Source of the DNA: Legionella fallonii LLAP-10
Lineage (GTDB): Bacteria; Pseudomonadota; Gammaproteobacteria; Legionellales; Legionellaceae
Length of the DNA: 64,000 nt
Assembly (NCBI RefSeq): GCF_000953135.1
Contig: NZ_LN614827.1
Coordinates: 3,608,501-3,672,500, forward strand
Direction of reading: 5' to 3'
Shown here one piece after another: positions 18,607 through 27,089 of this stretch. The notes under the pieces are model-generated. The model was not told the DNA's origin. It ran no database searches and saw nothing but the letters and a program-made list of their open reading frames with translations. Each line of letters begins with the position of its first letter. Positions within the stretch are counted from its first letter, which is position 1. Position numbers and translations under genes: made by a program.

Positions 18607-18643
18607 GTTCGATATAAGAAATACATTATTCTTTATATCGAAC
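18607..18643. repeat. Hairpin between two oxidoreductase genes
   Basis: GTTCGATATAA and TTATATCGAAC form 11-bp arms, extended by GAA/TTC with a one-base bulge. There is no T-run downstream, so it may attenuate or stabilise the transcript instead of ending it. Confidence 0.5.
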
Positions 18644-18667
18644 TCACGCAAAATAAAGGAAATGACT

Positions 18668-19543
18668 ATGGAAGCAATAGGATTTATTGGCCTTGGGAAT
18701 ATGGGTAGTAAGATGGTGGATCGGCTATTAAAAGCAGGCCACACTGTCATTGGCTATAACAGAACACAACAAAAAGCATTGCCTCTCATCGAGTTGGGAA
18801 TGCAATGGGCTGAATCACCAAGAGAGGTCATTAAAGCATGTAATATCACACTAATGTCCTTAACCGACGATAAAGCGATATCAGCAATTATAGAGGGTGA
18901 CAATGGTGTATTATCAGCAATAACAAAGGATAAGTTGCTTGTTGATCTAAGCACAGTTTCTCCCAATTTTAGCTGCAATATCGCCAATGAACTTGCTGAA
19001 CATCACGCCCATTTATTAGACGCTCCCGTATCAGGAAATCCGATCATGATAGAAAAAGGGTTAGTCACTATTATGGTCAGCGGCAATCACGCGGAATTCA
19101 CTCGAGTCAAACCCATTTTAGAATCAATTAGTCCTAAAATTTTTTACGTGGGAACAAATGGACAAGCTCTTTTTTTAAAATTAGCGATAAATATAAGCTT
19201 AGCCGTACAAATGCATGCATTTTCTGAAGGAATGTTGCTTCTTCAGAAAGCAGGTGTTGATATGAATAAGGCCATTGAAATTATACAACAGAGCGCCATT
19301 GCATCGCCTAATATTCAACAACGAGCGCCATATATTCTTGCACCGCCAGAACACTCTTTGTTTAGCATTAAACTGATGCAAAAAGATTTACTGCTAGCAC
19401 TTGAACAAGGACGGCAATTAGGAGTCCCACTGCATAATACAGCAATAACCAATGAGGCATTAACTGCTGCCTGTGGTCAACATTATGGCGACAAAGATCT
19501 ATCTATATTATTTACATCCATTAAACAAATGTTAGAGAAATAA
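18668..19543 (+). CDS. NAD(P)-dependent beta-hydroxyacid dehydrogenase (HIBADH family)
   Basis: A 291-residue member of the 3-hydroxyisobutyrate/tartronate semialdehyde/6-phosphogluconate dehydrogenase superfamily. A Rossmann fold opens with IGFIGLGNMGSKM. The substrate-binding segment is LDAPVSGNPIM, and the catalytic lysine lies in LFLKLAINIS. The C-terminal helical domain follows. I place the start at 18668: AAAGGA lies seven bases before this ATG but only one base before the upstream ATG at 18662. The substrate is a small beta-hydroxyacid or semialdehyde not defined by sequence. Confidence 0.9.
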   Translation: MEAIGFIGLGNMGSKMVDRLLKAGHTVIGYNRTQQKALPLIELGMQWAESPREVIKACNITLMSLTDDKAISAIIEGDNGVLSAITKDKLLVDLSTVSPNFSCNIANELAEHHAHLLDAPVSGNPIMIEKGLVTIMVSGNHAEFTRVKPILESISPKIFYVGTNGQALFLKLAINISLAVQMHAFSEGMLLLQKAGVDMNKAIEIIQQSAIASPNIQQRAPYILAPPEHSLFSIKLMQKDLLLALEQGRQLGVPLHNTAITNEALTAACGQHYGDKDLSILFTSIKQMLEK

Positions 19544-19604
19544 AATAATGAATGTACTTATGAGCATCCGGAAACGTTGAGTAATCTGTTGCCCAGACGA
19601 CCAA

Positions 19605-20159
19605 TTATAAGGCCATCATTTCTACCGCAAGAATAAAGAGAATTGATGCCGCTATGACGTTAAAAATTGCTGACAATCGTTTAGGTATTCTCTTCGCTAT
19701 CCCCATACCTATTACCGTTGTGACAAAAGCACAACCGCCTATAGAAATTAAATAAGGGAATAATGGTTTATTAGAAATACCTAAACTTACTCCCACAGCT
19801 AAGGAGTCTAGACTGGTTGCAACGGCTACGATTAAGAGTTTGATGAACCCATGAAATTTCACTACATCAAGGGTTTCGCCTCTATTCTTCCATTCGATAA
19901 ACCCTTCATAGAGCATATGCATCGCAACAGCAAACAATAAGAAAAACGCAATCCAGTGATCAATGGAGCTAAACTGAGAAATAATTTTTTCACCGGCCCA
20001 AGCTCCTATAAATGTAGCAATTAATTCTGCACCACCCGACAACGATGCAAACTTAATTGCGTCTCTAAATTTATGAGGCTTAAGCCCCATTGCAATCGCA
20101 GCGGAAAAAGAATCCGCGCTCAAGACTAAACCCAATGCTATTGGCTCAAGAATATTCAT
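19605..20159 (-). CDS. mntP: Manganese efflux pump MntP
   Basis: A 184-residue, six-helix inner membrane protein of the MntP (YebN, DUF204) family, which exports Mn2+. The two-fold repeat with conserved aspartates is clear: LGLVLSADSFSAAIAMGL in the first half and VAVATSLDSLAVGVSLGI in the second. The length matches E. coli MntP (188). I see no yybP-ykoY type leader in the 250 bases upstream, although that riboswitch precedes mntP in E. coli. The gene is alone and divergent from a transporter pseudogene. Confidence 0.93.
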   Translation of the reverse strand: MNILEPIALGLVLSADSFSAAIAMGLKPHKFRDAIKFASLSGGAELIATFIGAWAGEKIISQFSSIDHWIAFFLLFAVAMHMLYEGFIEWKNRGETLDVVKFHGFIKLLIVAVATSLDSLAVGVSLGISNKPLFPYLISIGGCAFVTTVIGMGIAKRIPKRLSAIFNVIAASILFILAVEMMAL

Positions 20160-20408
20160 TAATCTGATACTGATATACGTTTTAATAAGATAGATAGTTT
20201 AATCTAAATCGCTCCAAAAAATTATATTTATTGCAATTATACTCATTAACCTACGTAAGTTGGGCAATTTGTTGCTCAACCGACAGTAAAGACTTTAGAA
20301 TTATAGAAAATCGTTAAAATACAAATTGTAATCCACCCACCAGAACATTCCATTTTGTATCAAAGAGAGTTAATTTTTCAAAATTTTTTTGAGGGGTAGA
20401 GCATCATT

Positions 20409-21293
20409 ATGAATATCTTATTATTGACCTTTGTTTTATTAGTTTGGGGAATGAACTGGCCCTTGATGAAAATAGCAATGAATTATAGCCCGCCTCTGTG
20501 GTTTGGTTTTACAAGAATGTTCATAGGCTGCTTATTTCTTTTTATATTAGTTATCATTCAGAAAAAATTTACTATTCCCAAACGCAAAGATATTCCTCAT
20601 CTACTCTCTGTTGGTGGCTTGCAAATTGGCCTGTTCACTGTATTAGTTAATTTTGGTTTATTTTATAGTGCTGTGGGACATGCCGTGATCTTAGTCTATT
20701 CTACCCCTCTTTGGGTGGCCCCTATAGCCATTATTTTCTTCAAAGAACCTTTGAATTTAGCCAAAGCTATTGGTTTAATCATTGGTATTTTAGGAATTTT
20801 GGCACTTTTTAATCCATTTGAATTTAACTGGTCTGATCGCCATGCCTTAATGGGTAGTGCAGCCCTATTCTTATCAGCGATTTTATGAGCAATAGCCATT
20901 CTCCATGTTCGTTTTGCACCTTCCCAATCATCAATATTGCAACTTATGCCTTGGCATTTATTAGTGGGGACAATCATACTGGCTTTTAGTGCTCTTGTTT
21001 TTGAACCGCATCCAGTGATTCATTGGACTATGTTCTCAGTATTATTGAACCTTTATATTGGCACAATTGCTACGGGTTTAGCTTATTGGGGAGCCGTTGA
21101 AATAAGTAAACGTTTTCCTGCGGTCACCACTTCTTTAGCATTAACAGGTGTGCCAATTATTGGCATCATTTGCTCACTCTTATTTCTTGGAGAAAAACCT
21201 AGCCCCGCTGTCTTGGTATCTCTTGCAATGCTCATTACAGGATTGATCTGTGTCATTTTAGGAGATTATCAAGCAAAAAAGTTACTCTCATAA
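20409..21293 (+). pseudogene. EamA/DMT family transporter interrupted by one in-frame TGA
   Basis: Over 885 bases one frame encodes a full-length ten-helix drug/metabolite transporter (294 codons plus stop). It starts ILLLTFVLLVWGMNWPLMK and contains the second EamA repeat ending VLVSLAMLITGLICVILG. A single TGA at 20886-20888 interrupts it within FLSAIL-stop-AIAILHV. A tryptophan (TGG) at this point would restore it, so one G-to-A change explains the break. It is a young pseudogene, a sequencing error, or two polypeptides. A short leader with GAGGGG precedes the start. Confidence 0.85.
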
Positions 21294-21355
21294 CAGACGT
21301 TATTCATTAGACTTCTTGCATAAGCCAGTATAAGCCCCATAGCCATCCAGGACGT

Positions 21356-22552
21356 CTAGTGATCATATTTTTTAAAGAACATTAATTGTTCTTTCAGAAT
21401 ATAAGGTGCTGCCCCAGAGTGATCCAATACATCGCTAACTGACTTGATAAAAACAGAATCACTGAATTGAATAAAATTATCATACGCTATTTCAGCACCA
21501 TGATAAGGAACGTCTCTATCTCCTTTTGTGCCCACTATTAGTAACGGCGCAGTAGGAGAAAAATGGTAATGATTGAAATATTCTTTAAGGAGGCCTGAAT
21601 TGCTTTCACTGTGATTTAAAATAGCATTAAAAAATTCCGCTTGAAAAATAAGCATAGGATATTGAGGCAATGTATCCAGTATTTCCTGATTGGAATGATA
21701 TCCATCAAACAACTCAGGAATCAGTATATTATATGGACTGGTAAATATCTGACTTAAATCAGTCCAGTAGCTTTTATATGCTTGTAACGAATAGAAAAAA
21801 TAAGCGAGGTAAGCTGAAGCCCTAGGCCCTGGTTCAGTCATAATAAACTTCATTGTTTCCTCCCAATCATACGGCGCAGAGCCTAAAGCAACCGCAGTGA
21901 TTGGAAGATCGGCATATTTTGTTGCTAATGATTCGAACATGACTAAGGTCGAAAATCCTCCTTCAGAATATCCTGTTAGAAACAGTCTATCATTAAGGGG
22001 ATAATGCAGCATTTCTGCCAATTCCTTCGCCGCGATCAGCATATCGATACTGCTACTAGCTAGGGTTTCATATTGCATATAAGGATGAAGAGATAATTCA
22101 TTATCACCTAAACCAAGATAATCAGGCATGACGGTGAAATACCCACCATGACTGGCAAATACTGCTGGGTTAGTGTAGTTTTTCTCAATTTTTTTGGAAG
22201 GAACATCATCGCGATTAAAGCGCGTGCCATGTTGATAGCTCACTATGCCCACTGTCCCCTCAAGAACAATTGGTGCAGCAACCACCCCAGAAGCAACAGT
22301 CATATGCCCATCAGGAGCAGGGGTTTTATAGGTTATTTTGTAAAAGTTCACGTCATAATTAATTTCGAGAGTATCAAGGGGAGGTGTTTTTTTTAACACC
22401 AGACGAGCAGTGTCCTTAGAAAGCTCGCCTAAATAAACATAATCTACTAAAGTTTTATCACAGCTAGTGGTCGTTTGGGCATAAACAAAGCTATTTAAAA
22501 AACAGCATAAAGCAATAAAAATTGTATCTTTTATGAACTTAGATTTTTTCAT
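21356..22552 (-). CDS. Secreted alpha/beta hydrolase (lipase/esterase-like)
   Basis: A 398-residue protein with an N-terminal signal peptide (FIALCCFLNSFVYA). The nucleophile elbow is GYSEGG with Ser196. The acid is probably the Asp in GTKGDRDVPYHG, and the histidine that in VLDHSG near the C-terminus, in the proper order for the fold. The upstream HGT(R) and SHGGYFTVMPDYLGLG segments form the oxyanion region, as in bacterial secretory lipases. It is likely periplasmic or type II secreted. Substrate unknown. The ribosome site is AGGGATAG. Confidence 0.85.
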   Translation of the reverse strand: MKKSKFIKDTIFIALCCFLNSFVYAQTTTSCDKTLVDYVYLGELSKDTARLVLKKTPPLDTLEINYDVNFYKITYKTPAPDGHMTVASGVVAAPIVLEGTVGIVSYQHGTRFNRDDVPSKKIEKNYTNPAVFASHGGYFTVMPDYLGLGDNELSLHPYMQYETLASSSIDMLIAAKELAEMLHYPLNDRLFLTGYSEGGFSTLVMFESLATKYADLPITAVALGSAPYDWEETMKFIMTEPGPRASAYLAYFFYSLQAYKSYWTDLSQIFTSPYNILIPELFDGYHSNQEILDTLPQYPMLIFQAEFFNAILNHSESNSGLLKEYFNHYHFSPTAPLLIVGTKGDRDVPYHGAEIAYDNFIQFSDSVFIKSVSDVLDHSGAAPYILKEQLMFFKKYDH

Positions 22553-22619
22553 GTCTATCCCTATTAGATAATCTACTGGTCTATCAGGCCCTGGATGTGC
22601 CTCAACACCGTTGCCACGT

Positions 22620-23003
22620 TTATTCTAAAAATGAGCATTTTTCAGGAGATGGAGCATTACATTCCGCTAATTTATCGCGATTTATCCAATGCCAATAAAA
22701 GTTATCTTGAGGTCGCCAAGCATCATGAGCAAGAATGATTTTATTGGTGATGGGATCGCCACCATAAAAACAATGGCCAGTTTCTAAATAAGTCACATCC
22801 CATTTCGCCATAAGAAATGTCTTCACTCCACGGATAAATTGTCCTGCGTCTTCCTGACTCGCTAACTCTTCTCCGTCAATATATAAAGGAAGCCAATTAT
22901 GAAATGCATTATTCTTAATATCCCCTACTGATGGACAAATGACGATATTCTCGGAGTAAGCATTGGAAACCAAAAATAAGCATAAAAATGCTCTTATTAT
23001 CAT
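22620..23003 (-). CDS. Small secreted protein of unknown function (127 aa)
   Basis: A signal peptide (MIIRAFLCLFLVSNAYS) is followed by about 110 residues with four cysteines (IVICPS, GHCFYGG, AECNAPS, EKCSFLE), suggesting two disulfides in the periplasm or outside. Trp- and Asp-rich strands (HDAWRPQDNFYWHW) fill the middle. I do not recognise it with confidence. It loosely resembles small DUF3757-like secreted proteins of Legionella. It follows the lipase-like gene on the same strand, with 67 bases between. Confidence 0.65.
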   Translation of the reverse strand: MIIRAFLCLFLVSNAYSENIVICPSVGDIKNNAFHNWLPLYIDGEELASQEDAGQFIRGVKTFLMAKWDVTYLETGHCFYGGDPITNKIILAHDAWRPQDNFYWHWINRDKLAECNAPSPEKCSFLE

Positions 23004-23428
23004 TATGAGCTATCCTTTTTAGGTCAATACAGGTGTAATCTTAAACGAGTACTGTGGCGTCAGAAATAAAACACCGGACTAAAGCAAAATATCATAACCC
23101 GGGTCACGGAAAAAACTAAGGGGGCTCAAAAATTTTCAGAACGTTCTTTTGCTAAACTATGATATAAGAATGCATAACTCGACTCTATTATCCCACTAAT
23201 CCCAAAGCAGATGCTAAATAAGGAAATTATTATGATCTGACTTATGAATTCTACATTAGGCCTCTTGCATAACGAACCGATTTTTCATGAGAACAAAGCA
23301 TGGTTTTTCGAGAAGCGGAGTTTACAGAGGAGTCAATAAGCACCGGAGAATCACTTATAACAGAGCAGTCGCATAACATTTGAAATTAAAAACCGGCTCA
23401 TACAAACAAAAGAGGATATAAAACTATC
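23004..23428. other. Intergenic stretch with a repeat-like block
   Basis: About 425 bases without a gene. A block at about 23262-23380 begins TAGGCCTCTTGCATAACG and ends GTCGCATAACAT. Its head resembles TAGACTTCTTGCATAAG at about 21308 and TAGACTTCTTTCC at 29338, suggesting a dispersed intergenic repeat. The promoter of the following cyclase gene was not resolved. Confidence 0.5.
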
Positions 23429-25528
23429 ATGTTCAAAAGTGTCAAAATAAGTATCCGTCTAAGTATTATTACCTTATTTGTGCTTTTGTTAGGCTGTGTT
23501 GGTTTTACCATCATTGCTATTAATTATATAGCTTTAGATAAAATTCTAAGTTCAGGTGCTAAAAATTTAATTGAGCAAACTTCCTTGTTGGTTGAGGAGC
23601 GAATTTATTCCTATTTATACCCTCTAAGTAATGATCTCATTCAAATTAGAAACACTATTAATCGCGGTATTGTTAACCCTGATAACACCAAGCAATTTGA
23701 TGATTTTCTCAATGAAAGAATTCGATATAACCCAGAAATATTTATGATTTACTATGGAACAGTAAATGGCGATTTTTATGGAGTTGATCATGAAACGCCT
23801 AGTGTAATTGGTCTCAATCATATAGTGAATTCAGTATCCCCACCAATCAATATTCGCTATGAAATTGATGAAGAAGGTCATATTATTCGAGAAAGACAGC
23901 TAACCAAGCATTACGATCCAAGAGTTAGACCTTGGTATCAGCAAGCTGAGAAAGCGGGTAAACCTATTTTAACTGATATTTATACCTTCTTCGTATTTAA
24001 TAAAAGTGGTTATTTTGTACCGGGAATTACCGCGGCAACTCCTATTTATGATAAAAATAACCAGTTAAAAGGAGTTTTTGCCCTCGATTTAACTATTGAT
24101 GGAATACAGCGCTTTATTAAGGAATTACAGGTTACTAAAAATACAATGATCTATATAACAGATGACAAGCAGCAAGTCATTGCTTATAGGAATCCGTTTC
24201 AGACTCAGGATATTCGCGGTGAAACATTAACACCAGAACTCATTAAAAAATTCAATATACCTCTTGTTTCTTTTGACAAAGGAAATCAACCACGGGTTAC
24301 CTCATATAAATATAACGGCAAAACCTTTTTTTTAGCCTATCAACCAATTACAGAGCATACTATCTATAAGCCATGGCATATTAATATTATTGTCCCAGCA
24401 GAAGATGTGCTAGCACCATTACAGACTTTAAGCATTCGAGCATTACTCTTAACAATTTTTGTTCTCTTGATTGGGGTACTAATGACTCGCTATATTTCTA
24501 AAAAAATCTCTTATCCCATCATTCAATTGGCTAAACAAACAGAAGAAATTACCAAATTAAATCTTAATCAACCGCCCTCGTTGCAGACTGTTATTAAAGA
24601 AATCAGCTACATGGATAAAAGTTTGGCGGCCATGCGAGCTAGTTTAGCCTCGTTCCAACGCTACCTTCCACGTTCGCTAGTCAAGAAGTTAATTACAAGC
24701 GGTAAAATTGCTCATGTTGGAGGTCAAAATGAAAACCTCACTATCTTATTTTCTGATATTCAGGATTTCACCACCTTATCAGAAGAAATTAGACCACAGC
24801 AATTAATGAATTATCTATCAGAATATTTCCAATCAATGACCGAGTCGGTCATTGTGCATCAAGGAACCCTAGATAAGTATATAGGGGATGCTGTTATGGC
24901 TTTTTGGAATGCGCCATCGCGAGATGAAAAACACGCATTCCATGCCTGCCAAACTGCCGTAGATATGCTTCAGCGAGCAGAAAAACTCAATAGCTACAAA
25001 CGTCAAAATGGATTGTCTGAGTTTAAAATACGAATAGGAATTAATTCTGGCGAAGCCGTTGTAGGCAATGTTGGTTCAGATGACAGACTTAATTTTACGG
25101 CTCTCGGTGATGCCGTCAATCTAAGTAGTCGACTTGAATCTATTAATAAAATATACCATTCTGAAATCATTATAAGTCATACTACATATGAGCAAGTTGC
25201 CAATGAATTTACTTTCCGTTTATTAGATCAAGTCGCGGTTCGTGGTAAACGAAAAATAACCACCATTTATGAGTTGATTGCCAAGCCTAATATAGAGAAT
25301 CTGGAACAACACAAAAAAGAATTTGCTATTGCATTTGCTCTTTATCAAAAAGGGGAGTGGAAACAAAGCTTAGGCTTATTTAAACAATTGACGCCAGCGT
25401 TCCATGGAGACCAATTGGCAAGTATTTATATCGAACGTTGCCAACAACTTATCAAGTCACCCCCCATAGTTTGGGATGGCATATGGCGAATTGAAGATTT
25501 ATCAACGGGAATAATTAAGATAGATTAG
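23429..25528 (+). CDS. Membrane sensor adenylate cyclase (class III) with Cache-type domain
   Basis: A 699-residue protein. TM1 (about residues 8-30) precedes a periplasmic double-Cache sensor (about 35-330) containing DPRVRPWYQQAEKAGKPILTD. TM2 (about 335-355) leads to a HAMP-like linker and a class III cyclase domain (about 425-615). The cyclase keeps the metal aspartates (LFSDIQDFT and KYIGDAVMAFW), the adenine-selecting Lys in DKYIGD, and the Asn/Arg transition-state pair in NLSSRLE, so it should make cAMP from ATP. A short helical tail follows. Very similar in plan to the cyclase at 27090. The amidase gene begins 38 bases downstream. Confidence 0.93.
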   Translation: MFKSVKISIRLSIITLFVLLLGCVGFTIIAINYIALDKILSSGAKNLIEQTSLLVEERIYSYLYPLSNDLIQIRNTINRGIVNPDNTKQFDDFLNERIRYNPEIFMIYYGTVNGDFYGVDHETPSVIGLNHIVNSVSPPINIRYEIDEEGHIIRERQLTKHYDPRVRPWYQQAEKAGKPILTDIYTFFVFNKSGYFVPGITAATPIYDKNNQLKGVFALDLTIDGIQRFIKELQVTKNTMIYITDDKQQVIAYRNPFQTQDIRGETLTPELIKKFNIPLVSFDKGNQPRVTSYKYNGKTFFLAYQPITEHTIYKPWHINIIVPAEDVLAPLQTLSIRALLLTIFVLLIGVLMTRYISKKISYPIIQLAKQTEEITKLNLNQPPSLQTVIKEISYMDKSLAAMRASLASFQRYLPRSLVKKLITSGKIAHVGGQNENLTILFSDIQDFTTLSEEIRPQQLMNYLSEYFQSMTESVIVHQGTLDKYIGDAVMAFWNAPSRDEKHAFHACQTAVDMLQRAEKLNSYKRQNGLSEFKIRIGINSGEAVVGNVGSDDRLNFTALGDAVNLSSRLESINKIYHSEIIISHTTYEQVANEFTFRLLDQVAVRGKRKITTIYELIAKPNIENLEQHKKEFAIAFALYQKGEWKQSLGLFKQLTPAFHGDQLASIYIERCQQLIKSPPIVWDGIWRIEDLSTGIIKID

Positions 25529-25566
25529 ATTAATACAATGGGTATAATGAATTATATGGAAAAAAT

Positions 25567-26946
25567 ATGTCAGATCTGAATCAATTGTCCATCAAGGATT
25601 TAATAAAATTAATACATCAACGCGAACTAACAGCATCCGATTTACTTGAAGCATATATTCGCAGAATAGATTTAGTAAACCCTAAAATTAATGCCTTGGT
25701 ACAAAGCAATTTTTCCGCAGCAAGAGAAGCCGCTTTTGCTGCGGATCAAAAGTTGAAAAGAGCAAATTTCACTCCCAATCCTTTATTTGGCATTCCTTTT
25801 ACCGCAAAAGATTTATATTCCGTTCCAAATTATGTGGTAACTTTTGGTACCCAAGGATTAAGTAATAAGGTATGTCGACATAAAAATACAGTGATTGCTC
25901 GTTTGCTCGATCAAGGAAGTATTTTTCTAGGCCTGACTAATACGCCAGAAATGGGCGTTTCTTTAGAGACAGATAATCTCGTTTATGGACGAACCAATCA
26001 TCCATTGAATCACGCTTATTCAAGCGGTGGCAGTAGTGGTGGTGAGGCGGCGTTAATTGCAAGTCACGCATCCCCCATGGGGATAGCCGGAGATCATGGT
26101 GGCGGAGCTAGATATCCTTCTCATTGCTGCGGCGTGTTCACCTTACGCCCTTCACTGGGGCGTCTCCCACAAACAGGATGTGTCGTTCCCAAGCGTGGAT
26201 GGGTTGCATTAACAAGCCGTATCGCTCCTATGACTAATCACATTGAGGATTTAGAAATTTTATTTCATACAATTCACGGTGGTGATGGTTTAGATCCCTA
26301 TGCTGAACGACCTATGCCCCAACCTATACAGTTTGCCGATAAAAATATACGCGTTGCTTCTTTAGTTGACCCTCAATTTACCGATATTGATCCCGCGATT
26401 CCCGAAGTTATTGAACAGCTTTGCCAACAAATGTCTCAACACAGCATACACGTTGATACTATAGAAACCTCTCTATTTAAAGAAGGTATTTCTATTGCGC
26501 AACGACTGTTTCAAGCAGACGCTGGGCACGGCTTAAAAATGCTTCTAAGCGAAGTAGGTACCACGGATTTTTCTCATCAAACGCAAGCATGGTTAGACCA
26601 ACAACCTCAAGCCCCTCTCTCTATGGAACAATATGCGGCATTATGGGCAGAATGGGATGAATATAAAATTAAGTTTTTAACGCTTTTTCAAAACCATGAC
26701 GTATTAATATGCCCTGCTTCACCACAGTGTGCATTACCTCACGGCCAAACCCTTAAGCATAATGCCATTTGGCCATTAATTCGCTATACAGCAAGCCTTA
26801 CATTAACTGAATGCCCTGTAGTAGTTATCCCCTATGGATGTAATCAACAACAATTTCCCATAGGAATACAAATAATCGCTAAACCATGGAACGATGAGTT
26901 GGCATTAGCCATGGCAAGAAAAATAAGTCAACTCAGGGGCATGTAA
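25567..26946 (+). CDS. Amidase-signature family protein lacking the nucleophile serine
   Basis: A 459-residue amidase-signature protein. The catalytic lysine (Lys81 in GIPFTAKDLYS) and the cis-serine loop (SGGSSGGE, Ser156/157) are present. The family normally has D-x-G-G-S-I-R, where Ser is the nucleophile. Here the stretch reads D176-H-G-G-G180-A-R-Y-P, so glycine replaces it. Length and overall order are normal and the frame is intact, so this is a substitution and not decay. Such a protein may bind an amide without cleaving it, or use another residue. It lies 38 bases after the cyclase, probably in the same transcript. Confidence 0.88.
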   Translation: MSDLNQLSIKDLIKLIHQRELTASDLLEAYIRRIDLVNPKINALVQSNFSAAREAAFAADQKLKRANFTPNPLFGIPFTAKDLYSVPNYVVTFGTQGLSNKVCRHKNTVIARLLDQGSIFLGLTNTPEMGVSLETDNLVYGRTNHPLNHAYSSGGSSGGEAALIASHASPMGIAGDHGGGARYPSHCCGVFTLRPSLGRLPQTGCVVPKRGWVALTSRIAPMTNHIEDLEILFHTIHGGDGLDPYAERPMPQPIQFADKNIRVASLVDPQFTDIDPAIPEVIEQLCQQMSQHSIHVDTIETSLFKEGISIAQRLFQADAGHGLKMLLSEVGTTDFSHQTQAWLDQQPQAPLSMEQYAALWAEWDEYKIKFLTLFQNHDVLICPASPQCALPHGQTLKHNAIWPLIRYTASLTLTECPVVVIPYGCNQQQFPIGIQIIAKPWNDELALAMARKISQLRGM

Positions 26947-26982
26947 AAACATGCTTTTGGTAACTATCCAAGAGAATGGTGA

Positions 26983-27060
26983 CACTTTTCATATGGCGAT
27001 CGTGTATGGGCTTATGTGACAGGAAATACCCATGCTATTTATGGTTCTATAACCCAATAA
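26983..27060 (+). pseudogene. Possible short C-terminal gene remnant
   Basis: One frame between the amidase and the second cyclase reads HFSYGDRVWAYVTGNTHAI, then YGSITQ and a TAA. It looks protein-like but has no start and is closed upstream by TGA. The family is unrecognised and the call is weak. Confidence 0.2.
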
Positions 27061-27068
27061 AATGAAGG

Positions 27069-27088
27069 CCGGGCAACAAATTGCCCGG
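27069..27088. repeat. CCGGGCAA/TTGCCCGG palindrome at a convergent gene junction
   Basis: Perfect 8-bp arms around CAAA, two bases from the end of the second cyclase gene. It is the same GGGCAA...TTGCCC motif that forms the ends of the 158-bp repeat. It lies where two transcripts converge and may stop or protect either one. Confidence 0.6.
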
Positions 27089-27089
27089 G

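Noticed and set aside
20160..20408. A yybP-ykoY manganese riboswitch before mntP
   Set aside because: I looked for the conserved loops in the upstream region on the mntP strand and did not find them.
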